Part shown: positions 23,306-32,977 of the stretch, piece by piece
Layout of the letters: each line of letters opens with the position of its first letter
Position numbering within the stretch: the stretch's first letter is position 1
Translations under genes and position numbers: made by a program
The notes under the pieces: generated by a model
The model's database searches: none
The model's input: the letters and a program-made list of their open reading frames with translations, nothing else
What the model was told of the DNA's origin: nothing
Source of the DNA: an uncultured Christensenellaceae bacterium
GTDB taxonomy: Bacteria > Bacillota > Clostridia > Christensenellales > Borkfalkiaceae
Direction: 5' to 3'
Length of the DNA: 55,154 bases
Assembly (NCBI GenBank): GCA_910587005.1
Contig: CAJULB010000007.1
Location: 1 to 55,154, forward strand

Positions 23306-24859
23306 ATGAAAAAGTTAAAAAAATTAAATTTATGTGCGGTTGCGCTTGCTTCCGCGGCGTTGCTGTCCGTTTCCGCGGTTGCGGGCTTCGCGCAGTCGGG
23401 TTTGAGTGCAAACGCTAATTCAGGTCCTTCAAGCTGGAACGGGGTTACTGCCTCGGGCGCGTTTATTTCGGGTGAAAACTGCCCGATAGAGGTTGAAAGC
23501 GAGGTTCTTACTTTTGATATACGTCAGTTGATTGACCACAGCGCGGAAAAAGAGGAGTTGCTGGAATACAGTTCGATATTTTCTGCGGAATACACGTTTA
23601 AAAACCCCATGAAAAACACGGTGAACGCTACGCTTGCCTTTCCTTTGGGACAGTATAGCGATTTGGGTTTTTGGGAAAACGGCGAAGGCGGGCATAACGA
23701 CAAATTTATTTATCTCGAAGACGCGCTTGCGGACAAGGGAATGTACAAGGTGTTTGCGGACGGTGCGGCGGTTGCCGCGGAAATGCGGTACACCTTCCAC
23801 GAATGGAACGATTTCGATTTTGTAAGCGAAAGCAAACAGCTTTGCGACGGTTACAGAGAGCATAGCTTTTTTTACCGCGATATGCCCGTGTACAAATATG
23901 TTTTCAGGTTCGTTTCGGAAGAAACCGATTATTTTAATGCTGAAGCAACGCTTAAAAATACGGAAAATCTGCGCTTTGCGGGGAGCTACGGAACGGTAGA
24001 AAAAGGCAAAGTTATAACTTATTCCGTAAAAAACGGCGACGAAGTCGAATTGTATTCGATAGGCGGAGAGATTGACGCCGAAGCTGTCGGCTGGGAATTT
24101 TACAAGACAAGCGGTTATTTCGGACTGAATATTAAAAGAGTTAAAGCGCAAGCCGTGTACGAGCCGAAATCAGCAGAACAAATTACCTTTAAGGAATACG
24201 TATTTAACGGATATTCGGGGGGCAACGAGGCCTCCGAAAGGGAAAAACAGGATTTTTACAACGCGGCGCTGGATTGTATAGACGGGTATTCGAAATCTTC
24301 GATACTTCCCGAAAATTTTGCGTTTTTGCAGGGGTCTTCATCTTCATATCTGTTGCGCTGGCTGGTGTATGATTTGCATTTTTCGGCGGGACAGACCATA
24401 AAAAACACCGTTTCCGCGCCGTTGTTTTCGGGCGGGTATTACAATTACGACCCGTACGTTTACAGCTATCGGTACCTGCTTTCGCCCGCGCGTGAGTGGA
24501 GCGGTTTTAAAAGCCTTGAAATACGCTTAAACACGCCATATTACCTAATCAATTCAAGTTTAAGCTTTGAAAAAACCGACGGCGGTTACGTTTATAAGCA
24601 GGACGGTTTGCCGAACGGCGAGCTTGAATTCGATTTGTGCGCGGTGGAAAATCCTGAACATAAAGTCAATTACGGCTACACGGTTTTTGCGGTTATCGGA
24701 ATAATAATCTTGATAATCGCTTTGGGAATGGCAGTGATGGTTCCGCTTGCTATAATAATTATAGTTATCGTATGGCTGGTTAAGCGTTCAAAAAAGAGCG
24801 GCGGGGGCAACGGCGCAAACAGCGGTTTTAAGCCTATGAATACATTCAAAGGCGAATAA
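23306..24859 (+). CDS. Secreted protein with C-terminal membrane anchor, unknown
   Basis: 517 residues. The N-terminal signal peptide (lysine-rich start, LCAVALASAALLSVSAVAGFA) probably cleaves after AQS or ANA. A long extracellular part of about 440 residues, mostly strand-like, follows; it includes an immunoglobulin-like early region (TFKNPMKNTVNATLAFPLG). Two adjacent hydrophobic segments near the C-terminus (VFAVIGIIILIIALGMAVM and LAIIIIVIVWLV) end in KRSKKSGGG. I do not recognise the family; some resemblance to DUF4424-type surface domains is possible. Start ATG 23306 follows AGGTGAG. It is possibly cotranscribed with the following radC-like gene (24-nt gap). Confidence 0.7.
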   Translation: MKKLKKLNLCAVALASAALLSVSAVAGFAQSGLSANANSGPSSWNGVTASGAFISGENCPIEVESEVLTFDIRQLIDHSAEKEELLEYSSIFSAEYTFKNPMKNTVNATLAFPLGQYSDLGFWENGEGGHNDKFIYLEDALADKGMYKVFADGAAVAAEMRYTFHEWNDFDFVSESKQLCDGYREHSFFYRDMPVYKYVFRFVSEETDYFNAEATLKNTENLRFAGSYGTVEKGKVITYSVKNGDEVELYSIGGEIDAEAVGWEFYKTSGYFGLNIKRVKAQAVYEPKSAEQITFKEYVFNGYSGGNEASEREKQDFYNAALDCIDGYSKSSILPENFAFLQGSSSSYLLRWLVYDLHFSAGQTIKNTVSAPLFSGGYYNYDPYVYSYRYLLSPAREWSGFKSLEIRLNTPYYLINSSLSFEKTDGGYVYKQDGLPNGELEFDLCAVENPEHKVNYGYTVFAVIGIIILIIALGMAVMVPLAIIIIVIVWLVKRSKKSGGGNGANSGFKPMNTFKGE

Positions 24860-24883
24860 TAATTTTTTACGTTCGGGGAAGTT

Positions 24884-25615
24884 ATGCACGAAGGTCACAG
24901 AAAACGCATGTACGAAAAACTGAAAAACGGGGACAGTCTTTACGAGCACGAGCTGCTTGAAATTTTGCTGTTCAATGCTTTTCAGCGCAAAAATACAAAT
25001 CCCATAGCGCACGCGCTTCTGGACGCGTTCGGTTCTATTGCGGGAGTTTTAAATGCGGAAGTGGACGAGCTTTGCGCCATTGAAGGCGTGGGCGAAAGCG
25101 TGGCGCTGTATCTTAAATGCATAGGCGAGTGCACCAAAAAGGCGGTTTCTTCGGAAAAACCGGGCGCGGTGTGCCTTAAAAATTATGAAGATTTCAGACG
25201 TTTCGTATGCGCCCGCATGCGAGGGAAGACGGCGGAAGCGCTTGAACTTTATTGTTTAGACAAAAGCGGCAAGGTGAAAAAGATTTCTTCGTTTTCTTCA
25301 AACGAGCAAAGCAAGGTGCAGGTGGACGCGGACAGAGTTGCCAAAATTATTTCCGCCGTTAAACCGTACGGACTTATTATTGCGCACAACCACCTGAGCG
25401 GCAGTTCGCTCCCTTCCGAAAACGACGACAGGTTTACTATGGAAGTCCAGCTTATGTGCAGTATAAACGGCGTTTCGCTGTACGACCACTGTATATATGC
25501 TTCGGACAGTAACGTTTTCAGCTATTTTTCGTCGGGCAAGATTGACGCGATTAAAAGGAGCTTTTCGTTTGATAAGCTTGTCGGCGAACAGTACAAAAAA
25601 GATAAAAGGCAGTAA
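24884..25615 (+). CDS. radC: RadC/JAB-domain protein
   Basis: 243 residues. The N-terminal helix-hairpin-helix-like region (residues 1-100, with IEGVGESVALYLKCI) precedes an MPN/JAB domain containing the zinc motif HNHLSGSSLPSENDDRFT (HxHxxGxxxPSxxD). RadC-like proteins are conserved, but their DNA-repair role is uncertain. The N-terminus RKRMYEKLKNG and the ELLEILLFNAFQRKNT segment fit the family. The start ATG 24884 follows GGGGAAG. A tRNA gene with its own promoter follows. Confidence 0.85.
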   Translation: MHEGHRKRMYEKLKNGDSLYEHELLEILLFNAFQRKNTNPIAHALLDAFGSIAGVLNAEVDELCAIEGVGESVALYLKCIGECTKKAVSSEKPGAVCLKNYEDFRRFVCARMRGKTAEALELYCLDKSGKVKKISSFSSNEQSKVQVDADRVAKIISAVKPYGLIIAHNHLSGSSLPSENDDRFTMEVQLMCSINGVSLYDHCIYASDSNVFSYFSSGKIDAIKRSFSFDKLVGEQYKKDKRQ

Positions 25616-25671
25616 TTTTTTACTTGCAAAATTATAAAAAGCATTATTAAAAGCGCCGCTTGCAAATTTGA

Positions 25672-25700
25672 TTGACAAGGGCGCTTCGGTTTGTTAAAAT
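25672..25700 (+). promoter_or_regulatory. tRNA-Ser promoter
   Basis: TTGACA (25672-25677), 17-nt spacer, TAAAAT (25695-25700), about 50 nt before the tRNA. Confidence 0.8.
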
Positions 25701-25751
25701 GTTAAAGCAGTTTGCGGAATTAACTCCGCACTGCAATTTTAAAATACTATT

Positions 25752-25839
25752 GCAGAGATGGCAGAGCGGTCGAATGCGGCGGTCTTGAAAACCGTTGATG
25801 GGCAACTATCCGGGGGTTCGAATCCCTCTCTCTGCGCCA
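25752..25839 (+). tRNA. tRNA-Ser(TGA)
   Basis: 88 nt. Acceptor stem GCAGAGA/TCTCTGC, discriminator G and encoded CCA at 25837-25839. The anticodon loop CTTGAAA gives anticodon TGA. A long variable arm (TTGATGGGCAACTATC region) is typical of serine tRNAs. T-loop GGGTTCGAATCCC is canonical. Confidence 0.95.
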
Positions 25840-25843
25840 AAAG

Positions 25844-25893
25844 AAACCTAAATTGAACACCTAATAAATGGGTAGTTTGATTTGGGTTTTTTT
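25844..25893. terminator. Terminator after tRNA-Ser, shared with the AraC gene
   Basis: AAACCTAAATT pairs with GATTTGGGTTT in a long imperfect stem, followed by a run of seven T on the plus strand; the minus-strand tail is TTTCTTTT. Confidence 0.7.
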
Positions 25894-25918
25894 CATATGT
25901 TCGGCTATTTTGAATTGT

Positions 25919-26698
25919 TTACGGGTTGAAATAAATATCCTCGGGCAAAGCGCCTGCGGAATGTCGGTTGCGGTAGTCCTGCGGGGAACTGCCATATTTT
26001 TTTGCAAACGCTTTATAAAAACCCGAGTATTCGGTAAAGCCTACTGCAAAACATATTTCGCTTATGGGGTAGTCGGTTGCAAGAATAAGCTCGCCCGCTT
26101 TTTTTAAACGGAATTCCACCAAAAATTTATGGGGCGTCATACCGTAAGTGTCTTTAAAAACGTTTATCGTCTGGTTTTTGGATAAAAGCGAAAATTTGGC
26201 AAAATTATCAAGCGTAAGATTTTCGGTATAATGCTCCAAAATATAAGTACGCAGAGTTTCCGCAACAGTGGTAGTGTTAACGTTGGTTTTCAGCGCGCTT
26301 AACAGCTTATAAAACAAGCGCTCGTATTCAAGCTTCTCTGCGGCGTCGCCCAGCATTTCTATTTCCGATATTATCGGCTGTATTACGTCTATGTTGAATT
26401 TGCCCCTTATAGGAAGTGCGCCCGCCTTGCTGAAATAACCTCTGAAATGTATAAAGTAGTAGTTGGGCGAATCGCTGGGAACCGCGCCCTGCTGATACAT
26501 TCCCGCCTGCTGAATGTAGTACTCGCCGGCGGAAACCTCTACGGGTACGCCGTTTTCGGTAAAGCGCAAAACGCCCTTTCGCATAAGCAAAAGCACGCTT
26601 AGCTCGTAAATTCTGTCCATGTGGCACTCGTTTTCTTCAAACTGTCTGTTTGCCGAAAAAAAGTAGTGCGGTAATTTTTCAAAGCTGAGTTTTTCCAT
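25919..26698 (-). CDS. AraC-family regulator of the adjacent glycan operon
   Basis: 259 residues from ATG 26698, preceded by GAGG. Residues 1-150 form a cupin-like sensing domain (strands around LLLMRKGVLRFTENG and YYFIHFRGYF). The C-terminal 100 residues hold two helix-turn-helix motifs: LTLDNFAKFSLLSKNQTINVFKDTYG and ISEICFAVGFTEYSGFYKAFAKKYGSSPQDYR. It is divergent from the eight-gene sugar operon starting at 26925. It most likely activates that operon when its sugar is present. A 17-bp palindrome lies between the two genes. Longer readings (to 26878) cross the promoter. Confidence 0.88.
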   Translation of the reverse strand: MEKLSFEKLPHYFFSANRQFEENECHMDRIYELSVLLLMRKGVLRFTENGVPVEVSAGEYYIQQAGMYQQGAVPSDSPNYYFIHFRGYFSKAGALPIRGKFNIDVIQPIISEIEMLGDAAEKLEYERLFYKLLSALKTNVNTTTVAETLRTYILEHYTENLTLDNFAKFSLLSKNQTINVFKDTYGMTPHKFLVEFRLKKAGELILATDYPISEICFAVGFTEYSGFYKAFAKKYGSSPQDYRNRHSAGALPEDIYFNP

Positions 26699-26719
26699 GG
26701 GGCGATACCTCGTTTTTCT

Positions 26720-26748
26720 ATCATAACATATTATTGTGATTTTTTCAA
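26720..26748 (-). promoter_or_regulatory. Promoter of the AraC gene
   Basis: Minus strand: TTGAAA (26743-26748), 17-nt spacer, TATGAT (26720-26725). Confidence 0.65.
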
Positions 26749-26821
26749 TGAAAAATGTGATTTTATATATTGTGTTTTTATTCTGCGCAAAGTTAAAATA
26801 AATGTAAGAAACGAAAGTTAT

Positions 26822-26838
26822 ATGTTCAACTTGAACAT
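26822..26838. promoter_or_regulatory. 17-bp palindrome in the AraC/operon intergenic region
   Basis: ATGTTCAACTTGAACAT is a perfect inverted repeat around a central base. A further TTGAAC lies 30 bp to the right. It overlaps a possible operon -10 (TATATG, 26819-26824), which lacks a good -35, as expected for an activated promoter. Candidate operator. Confidence 0.5.
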
Positions 26839-26924
26839 TTAGCGCATAAATTTCTATGGCTTGAACGCAAAACCGCAAGCCCGAAAGCGGAACGTTTTTA
26901 AAAGATTAAAAGGAGAAAAAATCA

Positions 26925-28235
26925 ATGAAACCGAAAATTGTTGTTGGGATAATGTCAATAACGTTGATGGCGACCGCGCTTACTGCGTGCGGTTCTTCGG
27001 CAAAGCTTACGGAAGTGAGCGGTATAGGCTATTCCGACGGAGTTATAAGCTATACGGAGGTTGCCGCCGCGGAGGGGTATAACGTTTCTTTTATCCACGC
27101 GGGTGAAGTGGTGTACGAGGATAAAATCGAAGATACCGCCATAGACGTGGAAAGCTTGGGGCTGGAAGGCAATCTGACTTTGAAAATTTCCGCCTATACC
27201 GGCAAAAAAACCGGTCCAGAGGTTTCTTACGATTTTACCGTGTTATCCACTTTCGGCAACGTGATTATAGAGGCGGAGGACCACCTTTCAAACTTCGGCA
27301 CGGGCAAAACCCAGTCTAATTTCAGGAATAACTCGCTTGCGCATAAGGGCGCGTACGTCGGCGGTATAGACGACGCGGGACAAGGCGTTTATATAAACTA
27401 TCTGTGCCCCGTTGCGGGAACGTTTGCCTTCGACGCTTATTACTGTATGGACGAGGTCGGCGGTTTTAAAACGGCGCACAACGACGTGTGGGTGAACGGC
27501 GAATATCAGACGAGGCTCGATTTTACCGAATTAACCGGTTGGGGCGGCGATAAATTCAACGCCGCAAAAACCACTGCCGAAATCACTTTGAAAAAGGGTT
27601 GGAACACTATTTCCGTTATGAAAAACGGCGACGCTTCCGATAACTGGGGCGGATTTGCCGAGCTCGACTACTTTGTAATCAACGGCAACGGCGACAAATA
27701 TAACGCTGACGATTTGGTTCAGTACGGCGTAAGACCCTCGGCGTACAGGCTGGAAGCGGAAATGGGCTCGCCCAGAAGAAAAAATCCCGAAAATAATCTT
27801 TACGAATGTAAAAATCCCGCGATAGCCGGCGGAGGGGAATTCACATATTCCAACAATTTTCTTTTGGGGAATATAGAAAGCAACTACGACGGAGTGGAGT
27901 GGCATTTCAATTCGCCCGTCAAGGCAAAATACAGAGTGAAAATAGCATACGCTTCGGGCGAGTTTGAAGGCTCGAAAACCGCCGCGCCCAGCTTTGTCGT
28001 TGCGCAGGAGCAGGTGGCAATGTTCAGAAACGCGGACTTCGACGATATGCAAAAGGCTACGTTTGAAAACCTGCCTTACACGGGCTGGAACAACGTAACC
28101 GTTGCGGACGGGTATGTGGATATAATTCTTGAACAAGGCAAAAACTTTATTTACTGTTTAAAGCTTGACAGTGCAAACAGCGGAATTTTCCAGCTGGATT
28201 ACGTTGATTTGACGTTTATAGAAGAAGTGGAATAA
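26925..28235 (+). CDS. Lipoprotein with two carbohydrate-binding-like modules
   Basis: 436 residues. Signal peptide with lipobox LTAC, cysteine at residue 22, so it is tethered to the outer face of the membrane. Residues 25-105 form a small fibronectin-like domain. Two beta-sandwich modules like CBM6/35 follow (starting VIIEAEDHLSNFG and YRLEAEMGSP). The paired modules also occur in the last operon gene (36604), so the two are paralogues. There are no catalytic motifs. It probably captures the glycan for the ABC importer. The start ATG follows AAAAGGAG. First gene of the operon. Confidence 0.75.
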   Translation: MKPKIVVGIMSITLMATALTACGSSAKLTEVSGIGYSDGVISYTEVAAAEGYNVSFIHAGEVVYEDKIEDTAIDVESLGLEGNLTLKISAYTGKKTGPEVSYDFTVLSTFGNVIIEAEDHLSNFGTGKTQSNFRNNSLAHKGAYVGGIDDAGQGVYINYLCPVAGTFAFDAYYCMDEVGGFKTAHNDVWVNGEYQTRLDFTELTGWGGDKFNAAKTTAEITLKKGWNTISVMKNGDASDNWGGFAELDYFVINGNGDKYNADDLVQYGVRPSAYRLEAEMGSPRRKNPENNLYECKNPAIAGGGEFTYSNNFLLGNIESNYDGVEWHFNSPVKAKYRVKIAYASGEFEGSKTAAPSFVVAQEQVAMFRNADFDDMQKATFENLPYTGWNNVTVADGYVDIILEQGKNFIYCLKLDSANSGIFQLDYVDLTFIEEVE

Positions 28236-28240
28236 TTATT

Positions 28241-29887
28241 ATGCAGACGCAGGATTTAAGTTACAAACTCAATAATCAGAAAATAAAAATTTACGACAGT
28301 GCAATCGGTGCGCCGTACGACGTTTCCGTTGAGGTTTTCAGCCTTGAAAACGTATATACGGTTGCCGAAAATACATATGTGCAGAACGGCGGCGAATATT
28401 TTTCAGACTGCCTTGTATGGGGCAACACGGAAAGGCGTACGGGCAGTGTAAAGCTGTGCGTAAGCGACGTTTCTGGCGGGAAACGCTTTAAAACGGACGC
28501 GGCGCTTGACGGTATGCTTAGGGGCGTAAAGCTTCGGTTTGACAATCTGCCTTTGGGCACGCTTATCAGTCTTACAGACGAGGATAAGCCCGTCACCGGG
28601 TACGGTATGCACCTTAAATATCCCGAGGGCTGGCGTAGTTTAAGCACCCCGCTGTTGGTTTTCCGTTTAGATAAAGGCGGATATTTATATCTGCGCTGTC
28701 TTGATAAAACCGTTAACGAAAAGCGGTTTTTCATAAAAGCGGTAAACGGCGGAATGCGCGTTGATATAGTTCAGGACAGCAACGGTACAGAACTCAGCGG
28801 AAAGTATTCCGTACCCGAAGTGGAGTGCGGAATTGCCCGAAGCGCGGAAGAAATTTACAGCAGACATTCCGACTATATTAAGGAAGTTTACAAGCTTGAC
28901 GAATATGAAAACTGCCGTATAGTTCCCGATTGGTTCAGGGATATTTCGCTTGTCGTAACAATGCATATGCAGACGTTTACGGGGCATATTTTCCACACTT
29001 ACGAAAGCGCGTACCGAGATATTGAAAAGCTTACCCGATTTATAGACGGAAAGCACATTCTTGTGTATCTTACCGGTTGGGAGGGCAGATACTATTACAA
29101 ATACGGCGACTATACCCCGGACGCGCGTCTGGGCGGAGCGGAAAAGCTGAAAGAAGCCGTTGAAAAAATGCAGGCGCTCGGCTGTAAGGTTATGGCTATG
29201 TACGGTATGAATATGGCTAATAAAAATCTTCCGCAGATTGCCCGCCTTGCAGAGATAAGCGAATTCCAGTCGGTGAGCGGAGCAAGATTTCATAACGGTT
29301 CGGTTGACTGGGAGGGCGCGCACCACTACGATTTCAACGACCTTGTCCAGCTTAATATTGCAGAAAAAACGTGGCAGGACTGTCTGTTCGGGCAAATTAA
29401 AAGCGCAACAGATGAATACGGCTTCGACGGAGCGTTTTTAGACATTGCGGCGTGCTACGTCAACGATAAAAACAACAGCCTTTACGAGGGCGTTGTGGAG
29501 TTCTGCGACAGACTGCGCACTATAAAGCCTCAGTTTCTTGTCAGCGGTGAAGGCTATTACGACGGGCTTTCCCGCGCAATGCCTTTGTTCCAGTCGGGAC
29601 ACACCGACGGAAAGCTCCATTACCACGACAGAGTTTCCGAAAAGCTGTTTACAAGATTTTCGCGCGAGTTTGCGCATCTGTGCATAGGCGACTTATCGAG
29701 AGGTTCAACGGGCGTGCACGAGCTGGGCACCAACACCGACACCACCGTACCGCTGAGGAAGGCTATTATTCCCACAATCGCGCTTGTGGAGGATACGCTG
29801 GAAAAGGCGTTTGACAAGGTAAAGCAGGCTGTGGAGCTGTCTAAGATTTATCAGACGGAGTACCTATATGCGAAAAAGGTTCACTAA
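28241..29887 (+). CDS. Glycosidase-like TIM-barrel protein
   Basis: 548 residues, no signal peptide, so probably cytoplasmic. The first 210 residues look like a beta-rich domain. The rest resembles a TIM barrel, with possible strand-end acidic residues in FDGAFLDIAACYV (Asp) and FLVSGEGYYDG (Glu), an arrangement of acid/base and nucleophile seen in several glycoside hydrolase families. I cannot assign a family; DUF6259-like or clan GH-D-like enzymes are candidates. It starts 6 nt after the previous stop and overlaps the next gene by 20 nt. Probable role: breaking down the sugar imported by the following transporter. Confidence 0.6.
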   Translation: MQTQDLSYKLNNQKIKIYDSAIGAPYDVSVEVFSLENVYTVAENTYVQNGGEYFSDCLVWGNTERRTGSVKLCVSDVSGGKRFKTDAALDGMLRGVKLRFDNLPLGTLISLTDEDKPVTGYGMHLKYPEGWRSLSTPLLVFRLDKGGYLYLRCLDKTVNEKRFFIKAVNGGMRVDIVQDSNGTELSGKYSVPEVECGIARSAEEIYSRHSDYIKEVYKLDEYENCRIVPDWFRDISLVVTMHMQTFTGHIFHTYESAYRDIEKLTRFIDGKHILVYLTGWEGRYYYKYGDYTPDARLGGAEKLKEAVEKMQALGCKVMAMYGMNMANKNLPQIARLAEISEFQSVSGARFHNGSVDWEGAHHYDFNDLVQLNIAEKTWQDCLFGQIKSATDEYGFDGAFLDIAACYVNDKNNSLYEGVVEFCDRLRTIKPQFLVSGEGYYDGLSRAMPLFQSGHTDGKLHYHDRVSEKLFTRFSREFAHLCIGDLSRGSTGVHELGTNTDTTVPLRKAIIPTIALVEDTLEKAFDKVKQAVELSKIYQTEYLYAKKVH

Positions 29888-30758
29888 AAGACAGAAAAAA
29901 GAAAATATAATCGGATATATTTTTATCGCGCCGCAGCTTGTCGGCTTTGTGCTGTTCGTTGCCTTTCCGCTTGTGTTTTCGCTTTATCTGTGTTTTGCGC
30001 AGTGGAATATGATTGATATGCCCGAATTTGTCGGGTTAATGAACTTCAAGGCGATATTTCAGGACAGAATTTTCTGGAAGTCGATAGGCAATACCTTCAT
30101 TTACATTGCGATAGTGGTACCGCTTACGCTGTTTTCTTCGCTTTCGCTGGCAATTTTAACAAACAGAAAGCTCCCTTTAATGAAGTTTTTCCGCGCGGCG
30201 TTCTTTTTGCCTATGGTAACTTCAACCGTGGCTATCGCAATGGTCTGGACGTTTATCTATCAGGCGGACGGAGGTGTTTTAAACTCGGTTTTAGCCGTTT
30301 TCGGAATAACCAACCCGCCCAACTGGTTGCAGGATTCCAAATTCGCGCGGTTTGCCGTTTCGATAGTAAGCATATGGCTTAAAGTCGGTTATTACTATAT
30401 AATTTTCGACGCGGGGCTTAAAAACATTCCCAAAGAATTATACGAGGCGGCGGATATTGACGGAGCTTCAACCTGGCGCAAGATTTGGAAAATTACGGTG
30501 CCTATGCTTTCTTCCGTTATGTTCTTCGTGACGGTTATGCTGTTTATCGACGTTTTCAATATGTTCAACGAGGTGTTTATTATGACCTCGGGCGGCCCCG
30601 ATTATTCCACCTATACGCTGTCGATGTATATTTATTTCTATGCGTTCAGCCAGTTCGATATGGGCAGAGCCGCGGTTGCAAGCTGGGTGCTGTTTACGCT
30701 TGTGGCTATCGTTACCGTTATTCAGTTTAAAATCAAAAAGAGGCTGGTTTACGAATGA
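29868..30758 (+). CDS. Sugar ABC transporter permease (MalF/UgpA type)
   Basis: 296 residues with six membrane segments. The EAA loop ELYEAADIDGASTWRKIWKITVPML, which docks to the ATPase, is intact. The N-terminus (KRFTKRQKKENIIGYIFIAPQLVGF) is typical of CUT1-family permeases. It begins inside the end of the preceding gene (20-nt overlap) and overlaps the next permease by 4 nt (ATGA), so all three are translationally coupled. Confidence 0.92.
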   Translation: MRKRFTKRQKKENIIGYIFIAPQLVGFVLFVAFPLVFSLYLCFAQWNMIDMPEFVGLMNFKAIFQDRIFWKSIGNTFIYIAIVVPLTLFSSLSLAILTNRKLPLMKFFRAAFFLPMVTSTVAIAMVWTFIYQADGGVLNSVLAVFGITNPPNWLQDSKFARFAVSIVSIWLKVGYYYIIFDAGLKNIPKELYEAADIDGASTWRKIWKITVPMLSSVMFFVTVMLFIDVFNMFNEVFIMTSGGPDYSTYTLSMYIYFYAFSQFDMGRAAVASWVLFTLVAIVTVIQFKIKKRLVYE

Positions 30759-31612
30759 GAAGATTGAAAAAAGTAAACAAACGCGTCTTAATTCAGACGA
30801 TTGTAATAACGGTGATAGTGCTTATTGCGGCGCTGTTGTGCATATTTCCGTTTTACTGGATGATATTGAATTCGCTCAAAAATCCCGACCTTATAAATCA
30901 GGGCACGGTCGATTTGATAACGTTCGATTTAACGTGGGAAAGCTTTAAGGCGGTGTTCTCTTACAACAACGGACTTATATGGAAAGCGTATTTAAATTCG
31001 TTTATAATCGCCATAGTGCAGACGGCAGGCACGCTTTTCACCTCGTCTTTGGCGGCGTTTGCGTTCGCAAAAATAAGGTTTAAAGGCTCCAAACCCATTT
31101 ACGGACTGTTTATAGCCACGCTTATGGTGCCCGGACAGGTAACTATGCTTCCGCTGTTTATGATGTTCGCAAAAATGGGCTGGACAAACAGCTTTCTGCC
31201 CCTGATAGTGCCGGGGGTTATGATAAACACCTACGGCGTGTTTATGCTCCGTTCGTTTATCGTTTCCATTCCGGGCGGACTGCTCGAAGCGGCGGAGGTG
31301 GACGGTTGCGGGTGGTTCAGAAAGTATTTAAAAATTATTCTGCCGCTTATAAAACCCGCGCTCATCACGCTGGGGCTTTTCAGCTTTATAGGCAGCTGGA
31401 ACAACTATATGGGGCACCTGATTTATCTTAACGACCCCAAACTGACGACTATTCCCTTGCTGATTGCTGGTATGCAGGAAACGCATATGACGGGTGCGGC
31501 GTGGGGCAGAATTATGGCGGCTTCAACGCTGAGTATAGTTCCCATAGCAATAATTTATCTGTTTTGTCAGAAATACTTCGTACAGGGTATTGCGACTACG
31601 GGTATGAAATAA
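30755..31612 (+). CDS. Sugar ABC transporter permease (MalG/UgpE type)
   Basis: 285 residues with six membrane segments and the EAA motif LLEAAEVDGCGWFRKYLKIILPLIKPAL near residue 185. It pairs with the preceding permease to form the channel of a CUT1 importer. It overlaps the previous gene by 4 nt and is followed by a good Shine-Dalgarno for the binding protein. Confidence 0.92.
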   Translation: MRRLKKVNKRVLIQTIVITVIVLIAALLCIFPFYWMILNSLKNPDLINQGTVDLITFDLTWESFKAVFSYNNGLIWKAYLNSFIIAIVQTAGTLFTSSLAAFAFAKIRFKGSKPIYGLFIATLMVPGQVTMLPLFMMFAKMGWTNSFLPLIVPGVMINTYGVFMLRSFIVSIPGGLLEAAEVDGCGWFRKYLKIILPLIKPALITLGLFSFIGSWNNYMGHLIYLNDPKLTTIPLLIAGMQETHMTGAAWGRIMAASTLSIVPIAIIYLFCQKYFVQGIATTGMK

Positions 31613-31624
31613 GGAGAAAAAATA

Positions 31625-32977
31625 ATGAAAAACGTCTTAAAAAAACTTTGTATGTTAGGGCTTGCAACGGCTATGTGCTGTTCGCTTGCCGCCTGCGGAG
31701 GCGGCGGTGGCACCGATAAGGACGGTAACGTCATAGTGCAGATGTCTATTATGAACAGCACTAACGAAAACCCCGGCTGGCTTGCAATGATTGACGCTGC
31801 AAACGAAGTGCTTGAACGCAACAACGAAAAGGTTAGAATAGAAGCCGAAATTATTATGACCGACAGCTGGGACCAGTATTATACAAAGGTTACTTCAAAC
31901 ATACTGGGCAAGATAGGCGGAACGATAGGCAGAATTGCTGAATCGCATATGCCGCAGATGGTAAGCAAAAACCAGATTGCCGACCTTACCGATATAAGGG
32001 ACGAGCTTGTAGCAACGGGCGATTATGCCGCGGACGCGTTCGAGGGCGTTGCCGTAAAGGACGGTAAGTACTACGGATTGCCTTCGGGCACCCAGCATAT
32101 GGTGCTGTATTACAATAAAACTATTTTCGACGAGTACAATACGGCTCACCCCAACGACCCCGTAGCTTATCCCTCGGGCGACTGGAACAACGCTTCAACT
32201 TTTGCGGAAATAAAGGAAACCGCCAAAAAGCTTACAAGCGGTTCGGGCGCGGGCAAAAAATTCGGACTTTCGGCAGGACCGTTCCTTGCATATGCGGGAA
32301 TGTACGCAAAAAACAGCGGAGGCGACAATATATTCAACGAGGCGGGCGAGTGCGTTATTGCAAGCGATACCTTCTATAACGTTTACAGCTGGTTCGAGGA
32401 TATGCTTATAACCGATAAGTCAATGCCCAGCACTGCCGATACCCAGACGCTTGACGCAATGGCTAAATTTTTAGGCGGAAACATAGCGATGATTATAGAC
32501 GGAGTATGGCAGATTCACGATGTGTGCAAATATACGGGCGACTATGAAATAGGCGTTGCCGCAATACCCGTATCGGAAAAAGGCAACGTATCTTACAGCA
32601 CAACTTTTGCCGACAGGTTCTGGGCGGCGAGAAATTCAAAGCACCCCAAAGAGGACAAAATCGCGCTTAAAGCGCTGATGTCGGTTGAGGCGATTACCGC
32701 GCTCAGCTCCAAGCAGATAGGCGGTTTTCCCATAAGAGAGGACTGCGTTGACAATTATTTAAGCTCTATTAAAAACACTAAGCTTGCCGGCTCGGTTGAC
32801 GTCATAAGGGGCGGTATGGAGCACAAGGTCAGCGTGCCCTATTCGACTTATTACAACATTGTCGACCAGCAGATAAATCAGAAAATGGCAACATGGATTA
32901 ACGGCGATATGACGACTAAGGCATTTGTTGACTTTATGGACGAAACCATGAAAAAGGGTATGGCGGGTAAGCTTTAA
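31625..32977 (+). CDS. Sugar ABC transporter substrate-binding lipoprotein
   Basis: 450 residues. Signal peptide with lipobox LAAC followed by a Gly-rich linker. The body has the pattern of family 1 extracellular solute-binding proteins: a long N-terminal lobe, YYGLPSGTQHMVLYYNKTIFDEY, and a late GMEHKVSVPYSTYY segment. It delivers the sugar to the two permeases encoded just upstream. The start ATG follows AAGGAG. The stop codon overlaps the next ATG by one base (TAATG). Confidence 0.92.
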   Translation: MKNVLKKLCMLGLATAMCCSLAACGGGGGTDKDGNVIVQMSIMNSTNENPGWLAMIDAANEVLERNNEKVRIEAEIIMTDSWDQYYTKVTSNILGKIGGTIGRIAESHMPQMVSKNQIADLTDIRDELVATGDYAADAFEGVAVKDGKYYGLPSGTQHMVLYYNKTIFDEYNTAHPNDPVAYPSGDWNNASTFAEIKETAKKLTSGSGAGKKFGLSAGPFLAYAGMYAKNSGGDNIFNEAGECVIASDTFYNVYSWFEDMLITDKSMPSTADTQTLDAMAKFLGGNIAMIIDGVWQIHDVCKYTGDYEIGVAAIPVSEKGNVSYSTTFADRFWAARNSKHPKEDKIALKALMSVEAITALSSKQIGGFPIREDCVDNYLSSIKNTKLAGSVDVIRGGMEHKVSVPYSTYYNIVDQQINQKMATWINGDMTTKAFVDFMDETMKKGMAGKL